Shown here: positions 46,601-59,400 of the stretch, one piece after another | Layout of the letters: every line of letters begins with the position of its first letter | Numbering within the stretch: the stretch's first letter is position 1 | Assembly: GCA_914767715.1 (NCBI GenBank) | Contig: OU612068.1 | Location: 2,790,001-2,854,000 of the forward strand | Source of the DNA: Membranipora membranacea | Lineage: Eukaryota > Bryozoa > Gymnolaemata > Cheilostomatida > Membraniporidae | DNA: 64,000 nucleotides | Direction of reading: 5' to 3' | Notes under the pieces: model-generated | The model's input: the letters and a program-made list of their open reading frames with translations, nothing else | What the model was told of the DNA's origin: nothing | Databases searched by the model: none | Translations under genes and position numbers: made by a program

Positions 46601-47624
46601 GGGTCTGCCACCGGACTATGACGATTTAGATTTCCCCAAAATTCAGAAACTGTGGTTGCGTGATTTCCTTGTTGCCAGAAAACTTGGATAAATCATACCA
46701 GAGCTTACAAAAAAAGAGGCTAGACGACTATTTGGTCATAAGACGGGATACTTGATACTTTGTTTAGGATTGATTTCAGTCCAAAAACTACTTTAGGAAA
46801 GTTTGATTTTGTAACTTACCGACACAATTTCTATCGACATCTATGAATCCTTCATAACAGGTGCATTCGTAAGACTCCTCATCGTTCTCAACCTTATTAC
46901 ACACCTGTTGGCATGGGGTTGTCTCGGCATCACATGGATCTGTAAATTATAAGTAATTTTTTGGGTCTAGAATGGTCGCTTTCTATCTGACTGAAACTGA
47001 TATTATTACATAACGAAAGCTGACCTGGGTTGGTCTCAGCCTAACACTAATCTGTAATTATACAGCTACGATCTTAATTATTTTGGGCTGTAACCAGCAC
47101 ACAGTGATATGCAGAAAAATGATAAAAAAATGATTATCTTTTTTTTATTTTTTGATATTATTATTTTGATATTTGTTATTTAATTCATTTATTTTATTAA
47201 CTCGTTTTAAAGGATTTTTAATAGGATATGTCACCATTGCTCATGTGTAACATAATTGTGCAAGATCTGAAGACCCTCTGCATCTTTATAAAGCACATCA
47301 CCACTGTAATCAAGCATGAGTTTTTCCTTATCAAAGTGTCCATAATTATTGAGGTCGAAAGAAAATAGTATATTCTTATTCTTGTTGACATACATACCAT
47401 ACTGATTGCAGCTTGATTTTTTAAACAAAGGTGTACACAAAAAAAAAGTCAGTCTTGAGTTTACATAACAGCTAACAAAACCAGTTATATGTTTTACAAT
47501 CAATTGTTTTATCATCATCTCAAATGCGTCTTGTAGGGTTAATCTTTATATCGAAATTCAACTAACCTGCTGATGTTTGGCACATTTGTACCGACAGTAC
47601 AGCCAATAAAACAGCCACTCTCAT
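34641..47624 (-). CDS. Secreted multi-EGF protein 1 (3' end not found)
   Basis: Signal exon 47624-47567, then EGF exons 46939-46820 and 45960-45662, non-EGF exons 45155-44940 and 44759-44609, then 21 EGF exons: 44306-44187, 43494-43372, 42871-42758, 42420-42292, 41938-41816, 41107-40937, 40746-40579, 40249-40130, 39616-39491, 39195-39073, 38914-38795, 38458-38345, 38089-37967, 37607-37485, 37215-37096, 36821-36699, 36489-36367, 35984-35874, 35675-35550, 35302-35159, 34725-34641. Almost all EGF exons are phase 1-1, one domain each; total so far 3473 nt (about 1157 codons). Several EGFs have the calcium-binding start D-I/V-N/D-E-C (for example at 43.4, 42.4, 36.8, 35.6 kb). No transmembrane segment, ZP or vWA domain seen. 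Probable role: extracellular matrix or adhesion. The last exon ends in phase 2, so at least one more exon is required. Confidence 0.88.
34764..34965 (+). mobile_element. tRNA-derived SINE, copy 2
   Basis: The head GGAGGCAGCTCAGTTGGTTA has a clean A box and TTTCGAATCCC a B box at about 34800-34811. The body is shared with 17820-18035. The insertion lies in the last recognised intron of the first EGF gene, antisense to it. Confidence 0.85.
37690..37712. repeat. (GTAT)n microsatellite
   Basis: Five tandem GTAT units in an intron of EGF protein 1. Confidence 0.9.
43626..43960. mobile_element. MITE with 17-bp perfect TIRs
   Basis: TTAAAGTGACAGTCCTA at 43626-43642 is exactly inverted at 43944-43960. 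Inside is a second inverted pair around 43760-43820 (GTAGTGGATCATAGTG against CACTATGATCTACTATG). 335 bp, no coding. It lies in an intron of EGF protein 1. Confidence 0.8.
44066..44150. repeat. (TA)n and (GT)n microsatellites
   Basis: An AT run at about 44068-44084 and a GT run at about 44125-44138, next to the EGF exon at 44187. Confidence 0.85.
44609..44655. repeat. 12-bp coding repeat (PTDI)
   Basis: Three copies of ATCTGTAGGAAT (plus strand) encode PTDI three times at the end of the unassigned domain. The exon ends immediately after it. Confidence 0.85.
44609..45962 (-). CDS. Unassigned cysteine-containing domain within EGF protein 1
   Basis: Starting in the 3' half of exon 45960-45662 (after an EAQP linker) and running through 45155-44940 and 44759-44609 is about 160 residues without EGF spacing. 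Features: [12 protein letters not shown], a hydrophobic/alternating stretch [37 protein letters not shown], then DCQTCDKG and [14 protein letters not shown], ending in three PTDI repeats. This looks like a folded beta-rich, disulfide-bonded module. I do not recognise the family. The exon phases (0-0 and 0-1) differ from the EGF exons, so it was not added by simple 1-1 shuffling. Confidence 0.7.
45254..45477. mobile_element. Foldback (near-palindromic) element, about 224 bp
   Basis: The two halves are reverse complements over about 100 bases each. The inner arms ATGATGTCACAGTCTCCAGG (from about 45338) and its complement (to about 45404) are perfect over 20 bases; the outer ends TTCAATGCTCTTCTTGG and CCAAGTAGAGCATTGAA also pair. 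The spacer is about 30 bases of TTTC-rich sequence. It lies between two exons of EGF protein 1. Confidence 0.85.
45781..45848. repeat. 12-bp coding repeat (EAQP/EAQT)
   Basis: Six copies of GAGGCGCAGCCx on the minus strand encode alternating EAQP and EAQT. It joins the second EGF to the unassigned domain and is clearly richer in GC than its surroundings. Confidence 0.9.
47567..47624 (-). CDS. Signal-peptide exon of EGF protein 1
   Basis: It encodes [19 protein letters not shown] and ends in phase 1 before donor GTTAGT. A non-coding exon ending at about 47773 (donor GTAAGATT on the minus strand) lies upstream. The hydrophobic core and small residues at the end are typical of a secretory leader, which sets the N-terminus of the gene. 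Confidence 0.85.
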
Positions 47625-47829
47625 CTGGAAAAACACATAAAAGACTGTAGCACTCATTTTGGTGACTTAGGATCTGGCTAATGCAGGTATTAGGTAGAAT
47701 GCATGAGAATTGCAATTCTTAAGACTGATTATAAAAGGTATACAAAAGTCTATCACGGAAAAAATCTTACCTTCTGCCTAATCAAATTTAGGTCTGCGAT
47801 GATGTGATCTTCCCAGAAACAGCGGAAAA

Positions 47830-50418
47830 ATGCTTAAATCACCCACACATCCAGTTTATATACGGCCAGGGTACAATATGGGGTTTGCAGGCCCATTTAC
47901 TTCCCGTGACTGTAGGAGGAACACTTTCTTTTACAGCTCTGTCAATAATTTCAGCCAGCAACATACCGAAGTAGGATGATTGAATATCTTATTGCCTACG
48001 CCTGCATAGTCACCTTCCCACCAGTGACCACCTAGAACCAAACAACCAACACTGAGAGGGAGTCTGCCATCACGCATCATTGAATACTGGTAGAGAAAAC
48101 AGGATATAGTCTTAGCTTAGGTATTTGTTTAGGAGGATGTGGTAAGGCGTTCCAGGATTGCCCAAATGTAATCTCAAAATTAATGGATCAAAGAAGAAAA
48201 TCTTCTGAGATTGATAAACTAGCTCCAAAAACCGACCGTAGTACTTTGGCAATTCAGATTACAATCGCTAACAGGGAAATAGATGAAGATTGATTAAAAT
48301 TGCCAGTGTTGAAGCTGGCTTACTCTACAACCACGCCACTATATGTGACAGTAGGGAAAGTTGCTTGCAAATTGATTTACCCGATATTAATGATATTATA
48401 CAACATTAACAGGACAGGTCACCATGTACCGCTAAAGTTAGGTACTGAAATTAAATTTAAAATCAACCTGCTGGTGACAAGCTGCTGAATCTAATATTGT
48501 TTTCTAACACAAAATCTTATCGAAATTGATCGAATTAACAACAAAGAACCTGGTATGTGCTCTGAAAGTCCATGACATCACCAATGCTACTGAACAAATT
48601 AAATTTGTCACTTCACCCACAATTAAAGGCCTGAGTGCCTAAATGCTATATATAATGATTCACTCCAGTACATCACACTGCTGATTTTAGGAGGAACATA
48701 AATACATACATCAGAAATAATAAATATAGTTTCCTGTCTAGGTTTCTTATTTAGTCTATGATTTTAACTGAACTAAATGCTAATGTTATCAAGTTTTGCA
48801 CTGCAATCCATATGAGACAAACACAATTTTATCCATTTTAAACCGTTTTAATGAATACCGTTTTATCATATACCAATAATTTTGGTGAAGATATTTTAGT
48901 AGATGATGTCATGACCACACCATCAGATCAAACAAAGTTTTTAGGTATTATAATTGATAATAAGTTGAATTTTAGCAGCTATATTGAATATTTTATTTCT
49001 AAGTGCAATTGCCGATTAATTTAATGAGACAACTGATATCTTTTGATCTCAACAGTGACAGCCTCAAACTTCTTTATATTTATAACGTAAGACCCATTTT
49101 ATTCTATGGAGCCCCTGCTTGGCATGGCCTTTTATCCTCAGCATCAAAAGATAAACAAGAGACAATCCAACGCATTGCTACTAAGATCATTATCCCTATT
49201 ACCAGTTATGCCAATTCACTGAGTGTCAGTCCCCATTACATTGAAACTGTTGACCCACAAGTTTGAACACCTCAGGTAACAATCAATGTTGGTGCAAACA
49301 AACATGCAATCTAACAAGGAAAGAACGGTCTTGAATATGTCAGCACCATTTGGAGTTGCCTTGCTTGAAATAATAAAGTGCCACTGCGGAGATGGTCCAT
49401 TTATAAGGAAGATCACCGGAGTTGCGGTCTCATTGAAAAGGAGGTCAGCATCCAGTAGTTCATATAACCTTGTGCCAGAACAGAGAATTCACACTTAAAT
49501 ATTCATGTTCTTAAAATTACTCTTCAGTTATGTGGATACAGGTTAATTTTTATTCTAGTGTAAATAGATCTATGGTGACTATTTAGAAATAATTGAACTA
49601 CAGGCTTAAAATCGTTTAGAAAATGAGTACAAATCTTTCTGCTTCAAAAATAATGGGTTACAGCAGTGTCTCCTGGGTAAATAGTGGTTTTGCTATGCTT
49701 TTTGTCCTTCTCTTAAGTAAATATGTGAAGGGATAATATAATGGATTCATAGTCCAGTATTTGCTCATAGTTGATTTAAAGGCTCACATCATCTGTGTGT
49801 GGTTTATCTACAAAAAAAAACAAGACAAAGAAATCTCTACAAAAGGTGAATTTTTCAGAATATCCTAGAGACAGAAATAGATACAGCAATAAGGAGTGAT
49901 GGCATTTGATACAAGCTTCCAGTCTTGGTTTATATTTTTCAACATCGGATTTCTTAAAAATAAAGACCTATAGATATTTAGTAGTAACAGTATAAGGGCA
50001 AAGATGGACCCAAATCCGCAACCAACAAAAGATATGAAACAATCCTTTCGTGCTACCAACACAAAGATTTGGGGTTATTACACACAAGATTTCTGTCAAC
50101 TTACATATCTGTTAGTGTAATGGATAATTCAGTAAATGTAAAAAATGTCTTGAGGACATCACAGTGTTCAGATCATCTGAAACCTGAACTTTCAGTTCCA
50201 CATCCGGAAGACCCTCAGCACATTCACATTGAGACATTGAGATACACGATACTTAGATTTAGGCCATTTACCAGGGGAAAAACGAGCTAGACTTTGTGTA
50301 TTCTTTGTAATTTGAAATGGAAAGCAGTGAAAGCTAGTGCTTTTGGTTGATACACGAACAGGTATATCAACATCATATCATCATGTCATATCAACACATA
50401 TACAATTATTTCACTTAC
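47830..50418. other. Region between the two EGF genes
   Basis: It should hold the promoter of EGF gene 1 (right of 47830) and the missing 3' exon(s) of EGF gene 2. A LINE fragment lies at 48850-49270. I could not identify the terminal EGF exon; a minus-strand stretch near 50250-50110 has a possible acceptor and a short frame, but its phase does not join cleanly. Confidence 0.45.
48850..49270 (+). mobile_element. LINE RT 3' fragment
   Basis: Broken frames give TKFLGIIIDNKLNF, then LLYIYNVRPILFYGAPAWHG and QETIQRIATKIIIP, the typical C-terminal thumb region of CR1/L2/Jockey-like reverse transcriptases. Truncated and frameshifted, without the catalytic YADD. Confidence 0.75.
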
Positions 50419-53400
50419 CAGTTGGGGCCAGGCAGGTCAGTGCATGTAAAGCTTCCCTCTGTATTGTTACATTCTTTACCAACAGGGCAGCGATTCAGAT
50501 CATCACATTCATTGATATCTACAATATGATGGGATATATGTGAAGAATTACTATGGCACCACAATATCTACTATAATATACTAACCATAATAGTAATCAT
50601 TTACAAAGCTTGCATGATGCTGAGGGTTTCAGTTGCAAAATGGTAGGGAATACCTTGGACTATAAAAAATTGAACAGATAGATTTCAGCGCTCCTTTCAC
50701 ATATTGTAAGGGAATACATATACATTGAATTACAATTACTATAACATTATTTGTACTAACCGTGGCACATGTCGGTTTCTGGGTCCCGTATGAAACCTTC
50801 GGAGCAGAGCCATTCAACATCATCGCACTCACATCTGTATCCACCAATCAGGTTCTCACATTTCTGTCTGCAGCCACCGTTATTAGATTGACACTCATCA
50901 ATGTCTTCATGAAAAAATGAAATAAATTCAGTGTACATTTTTACAACCTATCTTTGAATTGAATTTTTCGGTATTTTTAGTGAAAATTTACAGATGCCAA
51001 TAAGATTAATGCATCATGCCCACTGGGAGAGCTTTCAAGGTTGATTGTTCCAGCCCCAAGTACCCTTGGGTATATACCTCTCCTTGTAACTTTTTGGCAG
51101 GGCTAGAGGAAACTTACTATTAATATTGGCCAATATTGTTTTTGTTTTGATACAAAACGTTTATATGCCAGCATAGCTTTTGTGTTTCAACTCAAGGAGG
51201 AGCAATTAGTGGGTCAGGAATTCCAACCTACCATCACATTTAGTGTCATCATTGGCATTGATTGTGAATCCAGCATCACAGGAGCATGAGAACTTTCCTT
51301 GTTCATTGTCACAGATCTGTTGACAACCATCTTCATTTCTATCACATTCGTTAATATCTATAAAAGAGAAAAGAATAAAAAAAGACAATACATAATATAA
51401 GTATCCGAGTGAAAGACTGACATGGAGAATGTTGAATGCTAAATTGAATAGGCAAGCCCTACCTCTGTTCTTAACAGTATATATATCTTTTTACATATGT
51501 GAGGTCCACGTCGCATAATATTCCATTAAACAATCAAATTTGCCTATCTCACCTTTACATGTTTTGCCATCTTGGTCGAGTTCCCAACCCTGGTTACAGA
51601 AGCATTCAGCATCTTGACGATTACAGCCCTGTTCACACCCATAATTCAGGACATCACACTTATCTGTGACAGAAAAGCAATTGTTGTTGGGCATGTGTGC
51701 CTGTAGCAAACTCTCATGAAAGGTAATGTGCAAGGCTCAAGTGTAATACAAGTGGTAAACTATCCCTCAGCAGTCTCTTACTGGCAAAATTGTCGACATT
51801 CTTTACAGTTATATATTTTTTTAATAATTTAATTGAGGTCATAGGCATAAAGGGCTGTAATGTTTGAATTTTCTGCTTGTGGGTCATTTACAAGCTCAGT
51901 ATTATGCAGTTTCATGCTAAATGACTGCTTAAAAATGATATACATAAAATAACACGTCACAGGTTACATCTTGCTTAGATTTCATAATACTGTATACTTA
52001 CGTTTACAGGTTTTCATGTCTGCTCCGAGCACCATAGTATCTGGGCATGAACATTCAGATTCCATATCTGTTGTTGTACATGTGTGTGTACAATCACCAT
52101 TGTCAATAGTGCATGGATCAATATCTAAAACATCAAAGATGAGTGTTAGACATGGAATACAGGAAGATTGTGAATTCACAATACCAGCATAAAGCATTAT
52201 TCTTCATGGTGGTTTCATGAGTACAAGCACCAAATTCAAACATTCATATTGTGACATCAGGTAAAGCTTATTTCATCTGTCTAGATGACAGAAGTTCTGC
52301 ACAAGCATATTGGTGCAGACATTGCGGCCTTGCCATTAAGGCAAAATAATATTTCGCCGCTCATGCATCGGGATGTGGCGTGTGATATGCCATCCGATTT
52401 TAATCTACCTTTTAATCAACATCAAGACAGTAGTCTTTCCAGTGTGTTATGAAAGTATTGTTGTTGAAGAAACCAAATTGTGAGCGAACAATTGATGAAT
52501 AATAGCTCCTCATAAATTATTTTGGGTAAGAATTTGATGTTTGAAAATGAATTTTTTTAGCTATGACATGTTGAATCATAACCATGAGATATTGATTGCA
52601 TAGCTTGATAACTGACATCACTTACCTTCACATTTTTTTTTATCAGTGCCAAGGCGGAATCCTTCTGGGCAGTGACATATATAGCCTGGATCTGTGTTCT
52701 CACAGTTACCGTCACAGTCATCCGTTCCTTCAGCACACTGATCAATCTCTGAAAAAATAAACAAGAGGCGCAATGGCTAGAAAATTCAAACGCTAATCTT
52801 ACACAACTCACATAGAAACATGAAGAATAATGTAAATGTACAGGTAATCTCTCTACGCAATTAAAACATTCATTGATTTGGAACAAGGGTCCCAGTCAAA
52901 ATTGAGAACTGTGATCTGCTACTGAAACATTTTATGTAGAATATAGCAGCAGATTGAGTGCTGTCATTGGATTGCAACTTTTGTAGTAATACTAGCCTGA
53001 TAGGCTTAATGATTTGAGTGACTAAACAAACCTTCACAGCTCTTTCCATTTTCTTGCATCCTGTAATCTTCTCTACATGTGCAAACCACAGTACCATCTT
53101 CAGTGTGATCACAGTTATGCTGACAACCCCCATTATCAATATTACATTTATCTATAAAAATATGGAATAAAACGTAGTCAGTCATTGCCAGACGATGTTT
53201 ATTGTGCAGGTGAATATGAGTCTATCAGATGATACCAGTGATTATCTACGCCCTGTGATTATAACAGCATTATGCCGGTGTGAGCGCGAAATTTTCAATT
53301 AATAATTTCAAAAACTTTCATTTACAGAGCTCCATATCTGAATGCTTCTTATGATTATACTTTGGGATGGAATGGGTATAAGGGTGTGGCCTGTGATTTT

Positions 53401-56400
53401 CGTTAAACACTACACAGACACCTAGCCACTGCATAGTTTGTTCCTCATGTCATACAGTCGGATCTTATATTTGTCAAGACGCTTGGCGAAGGAGGCTATG
53501 TCGGGGAAAATATGTCTCAAACACAAACATTGATGCCTTTCAATGTGGTCTTTCCCACACTGCCGTAGGTAACTGTACCACGCTGGCACAGCATATGTCA
53601 GAAAAGGCACTAACCTAGCCTGATAAAACTTGAATAGCGATTGGGTATGAACGCCTTTGTAAGGTAAAGGAAAACAACTCCGATTAATATGTGTAACAAA
53701 ACTTCTTATGTTATAATGATATAAAAAATAAATATTGGATGTGGCATTGATTTCATATATACTGTGAAGTCTGGATTTTATGTCATGAGTGGAACTGGGC
53801 ACATCTATTTCCTTGAAGCGGGTAGTTTCCGTATTCAAAGAAGGGTTGACCAGAGTTCAGCAAAATCAGGTTCAGTAGTGTTGTTTTACGCATAACCATA
53901 CCCGAACTGATTTGTATCAAATTTTTAAGATATATTACCAGATAACAGACCTTTTTGCGCTGTCACCTACCCGGTTCAACCATATTAATATATGTCACAA
54001 ATGATTGAACTCATACCTAAGCAAGTTGTCTTGTCGTCTGCCAACTGGAATCCATTTGGACATATACACACAAATTCTCTTCCATCTTTATTTTCACAGA
54101 TGTGACTGCATGGTTTGTCCTTCTCACAAGCATCATAGTCTATAATAAAGAGTTAGAGTTTACTATTGTGATTGATGTGGCAGATGAAGAAAAACCTTGA
54201 TTTGTCTTCCAGAGTATTTCATTGTGTCAATATAAATGAGGTTTGATGAGATGAGTGTGCTGCAGACTTATTGCATAGAGTATTTACCTATACAAGTCTT
54301 CCTGTCAACATCAAGCTCTGTGGGCTCTGGGCATTCACAGTGGTGTCCTGGTGCATCATTAACACAAGTGTCTGAACATCCTCCGTTAAACTCGTCACAT
54401 TCATTCTTATCTAAAAAGCAAAGAATTTGTTAATTGTATAGTTCACCAAGAACAACCAAAGATGATAGTTGTCGATTTTTTTAATTCATCAACTGACCTA
54501 CTACTGTCCTTATCCATGTGTTGACATAAATGGCGATAGCTTTAACATCAGTGAGTGAAGTTTTGCAAATTGTTCAATAACAGACCTGCTTCACTCAGGC
54601 TATATCTGAAAATTCACCTTTGCATGTCTTGTCATCTGCATCAAGGATTTCACCGTCACCACATCCACATCTGAATGCACCGTTCTCTAGATTCTCACAG
54701 CTTCCTCCGCATCCGTGGTTATCACATCCGTCTGCATCACAGAAGAGAGTGAATCAATGGAAAGGTATAATTGAAAACGAGTGTCGCACTGGGTAGAATT
54801 TGAATAAATTCCTTTTTCAACTGCAAAGGTTATTTTTCATGGCCATATTCTCTATATGAAATTTCAAATCATTTTACATGTTTATATGTTTCTGGTAGAC
54901 TAATGACAAGTGTGGCAGTTAATTGTGGATGACGTTTCGTTAGTGAATCTTATAGCAACATTTTTGCAGTCAAAAATTTAGGTGTTTTGTTGATTATTCA
55001 AACAATTTGGGTTGTATTTTAAATTTGATAATGATAATGACAAGCTGCTAAGTTTCTTGCAACTCAATATAGAGCTATCAATAAATAATTAGTGATCGGG
55101 ATTGGTAGTCGATGATCACAAAATCGCTCCTAACACAATTCATTTTCTTAAAATCCCCAACAATTAAATGCCAGAATGCTAATGCTCCATGTAGTGTCCA
55201 CTCTAGGTTGATTATAAAGTGTTTGATAAAAATGCAACCTTAAACATGATTGTGAATTCTCTATGTAAAGAGTTGTACTGCTGTAAAATGAACATACCGA
55301 CACATTCACCATCTACTTCTTCATATCCAAGTCTGCAGCTGCATTCATAGGGTTCTTCTCCGTCATCAACCTTATTACACACCTGCTCACATGGGTTCAT
55401 TGCAGCATCACATGGATCTGTGAAAGGAGTCAAGGTAGAAACATGGTGAGATGGACACGGTGCATTGTGGATTTTGGATTACAGCTTATTGACCCAAAGC
55501 AAGCTCTCAGGCTCTACTCTTCACCAATTGTGTTGATCGGTGTCATCTCTTTTGGAGTTTATTTACGGAAGTTTTACTCACACCATTTACTGCATGCCAC
55601 CAATGATCTAACAATGGAATCCAATTGATGACAAAGCCAACCAATTCTGTTCAATTGATTTTCAACTGCACTTTATTATCACTAGGGAAATTTTGCCCTG
55701 ATAAGACAACCACACACTGATATATTTTTATGGATTAGGGGAACATATCTGATCAACCCATGTTTGGAGGCTGGAATGCTTTGCTCATAATTCATTGGTC
55801 CACATGCTCAGTAATTCTACAGCCAACCCCTCATAAACTTTTGTCAAGAAGCTTTTGAGTTTCTGAAGGTTGTTACTGGGAGTTACTGCCAGTTTCTTAG
55901 TCTGATCAAATTACTGATACAAAATTATGTGCTGATGCAATTTATCCACCAATGACCAAAATGTGTATTTTAGCACTAATGCATGTATTAATTTCAACAA
56001 TAATAAATGTATTTAAATTGCACTTTAATGTCTGAACCAGTCTACTCACGGACACATGTCCCATCCTCATCTAGGGTTGTTCCAGGTTTGCATGTACAGT
56101 TGACCTCACCTCTACCGTTAAGCTCACAGAGTTCATTCTCGCCACACCCGCCATTATCCAGATCACACAAACCTTAATAAAATAAAACATAACAGTGATT
56201 GACTATCAAGTGCTATATGATGATTCCATGTTTGGTCATGTTTCAGTGACACATCCTAAAATACAGAAATGTTGGTTAAAATACAACAATTCTCTTTTTC
56301 TTCACAGGGTTCATTAGTGTTTTGGTGCTGTAGTTGATTAAATATCAATATGCCCTGTAGTTTGTACTTACTGTCACAGTTGTGTTTATCGGCATTGAGT

Positions 56401-59400
56401 TCAAATCCATCATCACACAAACATTCATATTTCTTGTGTCCAACATGGGCGCATGTGTGTTCACATTCACCATTTTCTGTGTCACATGGATTGATATCTA
56501 AAATCAACATGATATATTGTTACATTACTACGCTATGTATGACACATCACCATAATATAATAATCAACCAACTGATAATATTTTTTTGAGCCACCCTGCG
56601 GTTACTTCTTACCAATGGGCTGACTACCAAACATTTATGTATCAAGACATCATATTCAATCAAAAGCATTTAAATAAAAGATCAAGACCACCAAGCCTTG
56701 AAGGATCTCACATACTTGTACATGTTTTCCCATTAATATCCAATTCTCCCTCATCACAGGAACATTCAAATCCAGGCTCGGTATTCTCACACTTTTGTTC
56801 ACATCCATCAGTTTTCTCTTCACATTCATTGATGTCTATAATACATGAGATATATATCTTTGACTTAATCATCAACAGTCACTTTTGAAGGCTCACAACT
56901 TCATAGAACAGATAATCCACGAAAACTGAAAGCAGTATTTGGAATTTTCTTTGGTGTAAGTTACACAGTGTGCCAGTGTATGCATTCATAAAATCTCAAT
57001 TGAGGACTTGCAGGTTGTGATGACTTATAGTCTCCCTCGCAAGGAGATCATTTCATTCCATAAATGTTCAATAATGACATTACGGATAGAGCGGTGTTGT
57101 CCTCACATCTCGGGATTGTCACTCATATATTGAAAGCATCATTTACCTTCACAATCCCCAGTATCCATATCCATTAGCTGACCCTCTTCACACTCTGGAA
57201 CACAATCATCAGCATTGGTCATCACTTCTCCCTCAGGGCAGCTGCACACAACTCTTGCATCAACAACATCGCACGTCTGTTCTTCTTTGCATCCTCCATT
57301 GTCAACTTGACAAACAGCTGAAAAAGCATGAGAAAATCCACAGTTGTCATGATAATGGAACTGATTACTCAAAGGTCAAACTGTTAATCGGACAATTGTG
57401 GAAAATATTTTAGAAATAAAGGGTAGTGACAACATCTGCATGTGAGGTCATTTCGGAAAAAAAGTCAACTAAAATGATTCAAACTTACGAACGCATTCAG
57501 CCCCTTGGCGTACAAATCCTTGAGCGCATCTCTTGTCAGTACAAGATTTACCATCATCAGCAAGTATTTCTCCTTCATCGCAGCTGCATGTACGAACAAA
57601 GTTCTCAGTAGCCTCACAGTACTTGTCACAACCGCCTCCTCTTCCGTTGACATTACATGGGCCTTAAGAAAATACACACAATATAATAATCTTTTCAAAT
57701 TGAATTATATTTTAACTAATAGCAATATGTAGAATAATCTAAGAGGCTGATGGGTGTCATCAACTGACTCTCGAACAACAGGTACTTAGCCTTGACTTAC
57801 TGATACATTTGGTTGACTCTACAGGATCCACCAGACCATCGTTAGGACAGCTGCACTCAATCTCTCCATCAACAGCATGTCCACAAATAAACTCACATCC
57901 TCCATTATTAATTTCACATGAGTCTGAGATAAAGAAAACACGATTCTAATGATTTATATTCCAAGCAACAATAATATTGAACATAATAATTATGTCTTAT
58001 ATCACATCATCAAATATTACTGCCATCCTTTTTTCCCCCAATGACATGTTGATATTAGCATTATTTTTTGCTGTTTCCTTATTATTACTACTTCCTGACT
58101 TTTTATGCCAATTCGAAGAAGGCAAAAGAAAAACTGCAGACAGAAACGGAAAAAGTCAATACAGATATATATCAAGCAAAATGATAACATAATTTATATC
58201 GATACTTTTAGTATTATATATAATATAATTCGATAATGAATGATGTTATTAATATATAATTTATTATTATTTATTAATTATTTAATATTTATTTATTAAT
58301 TTAATTATTTTGTATTCCATATTAATTGAAATGATTATTATATGATCTCTCTAATAATAAATAAAATTAGTATATATATAACTTCTTATTTTCTATATTA
58401 TGTACTCACCGACACATCTGTCTTCTACTTGGGTATATCCCGGTAGACAGGGAACAACGCACTGACATGAGTGAGTTCCAGGCTGGTTGTAACAGAGCAT
58501 CTCACAACCTCCATTGTTATCTTCACATTCATCGATATCTTCAATAATTCAGATATTATGATATAAACACATATGTGACATCAAATCTATAAATCTGTTA
58601 TTATTTGATATCATCTCATTACATTTCTATTGTAATCCAATTAGGATGAAATAATACATGTTATCCAAGGGCAAAAACATTGATCGAGATTGATCCTGAA
58701 TATATTGTGGAATTTTGATCGAAAGCCATGTTAGAGTTATAGTGTAAGAGCTTTGGCAGCTAGAGTCTGGGACATACTAAAGCTGGAGCAGATTAGCAGA
58801 TTTCCACAGACTCTAACCTCTATTCCTATTCTCACACTTGGTTTCTCGGGTCTCACAACCAAATTCAGAACGGGTCAGTCATGATCAAACCCTCATAACT
58901 AAGGCTCTGGAAGTCCAAAAGGACCGGTTCAGAATTTTTTTTCAAGCTTAGACGTAGAGACTTCTCTGAAACATCAAATTTGATTTTCAGGGATACCTCA
59001 AAGAACTGATGTAACCTTATTTCTAATAAATTGTTATATTTCATATTTTGCATACCGATACATTGTCGATCATCCGCTGCGAGCTCATAACCACTTGGAC
59101 AAGTACATTTAACAAGCTGTCCGTCCTTGTGATCACAGGAATGGCTGCATTCATCACATGGATCAAGGGCTGCAAATAAACAATGAAATCATTTGATTAA
59201 GATTAGCATTATTTACAAAAAAGCGACCACCAAAATACTATAAAATGTGGAGCCTCCTTTTACGAATAATTAATCTGTCTTATATATCAAACAACAACTG
59301 GACACACCGGACAAGTTGTAGGTGCTCGGCTCACAAAAGAAAGAGAGTGAGTCAGGTCAGTTATGTATTGATCTTTCTAATAGTGTTTGAGCATTTATTC

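Noticed and set aside
50110-50290. Possible terminal exon of EGF protein 2
   Set aside because: The phase-2 join from 50419 through the AG near 50250 gives a stop after about nine codons, and the longer frame needs another phase; left open.
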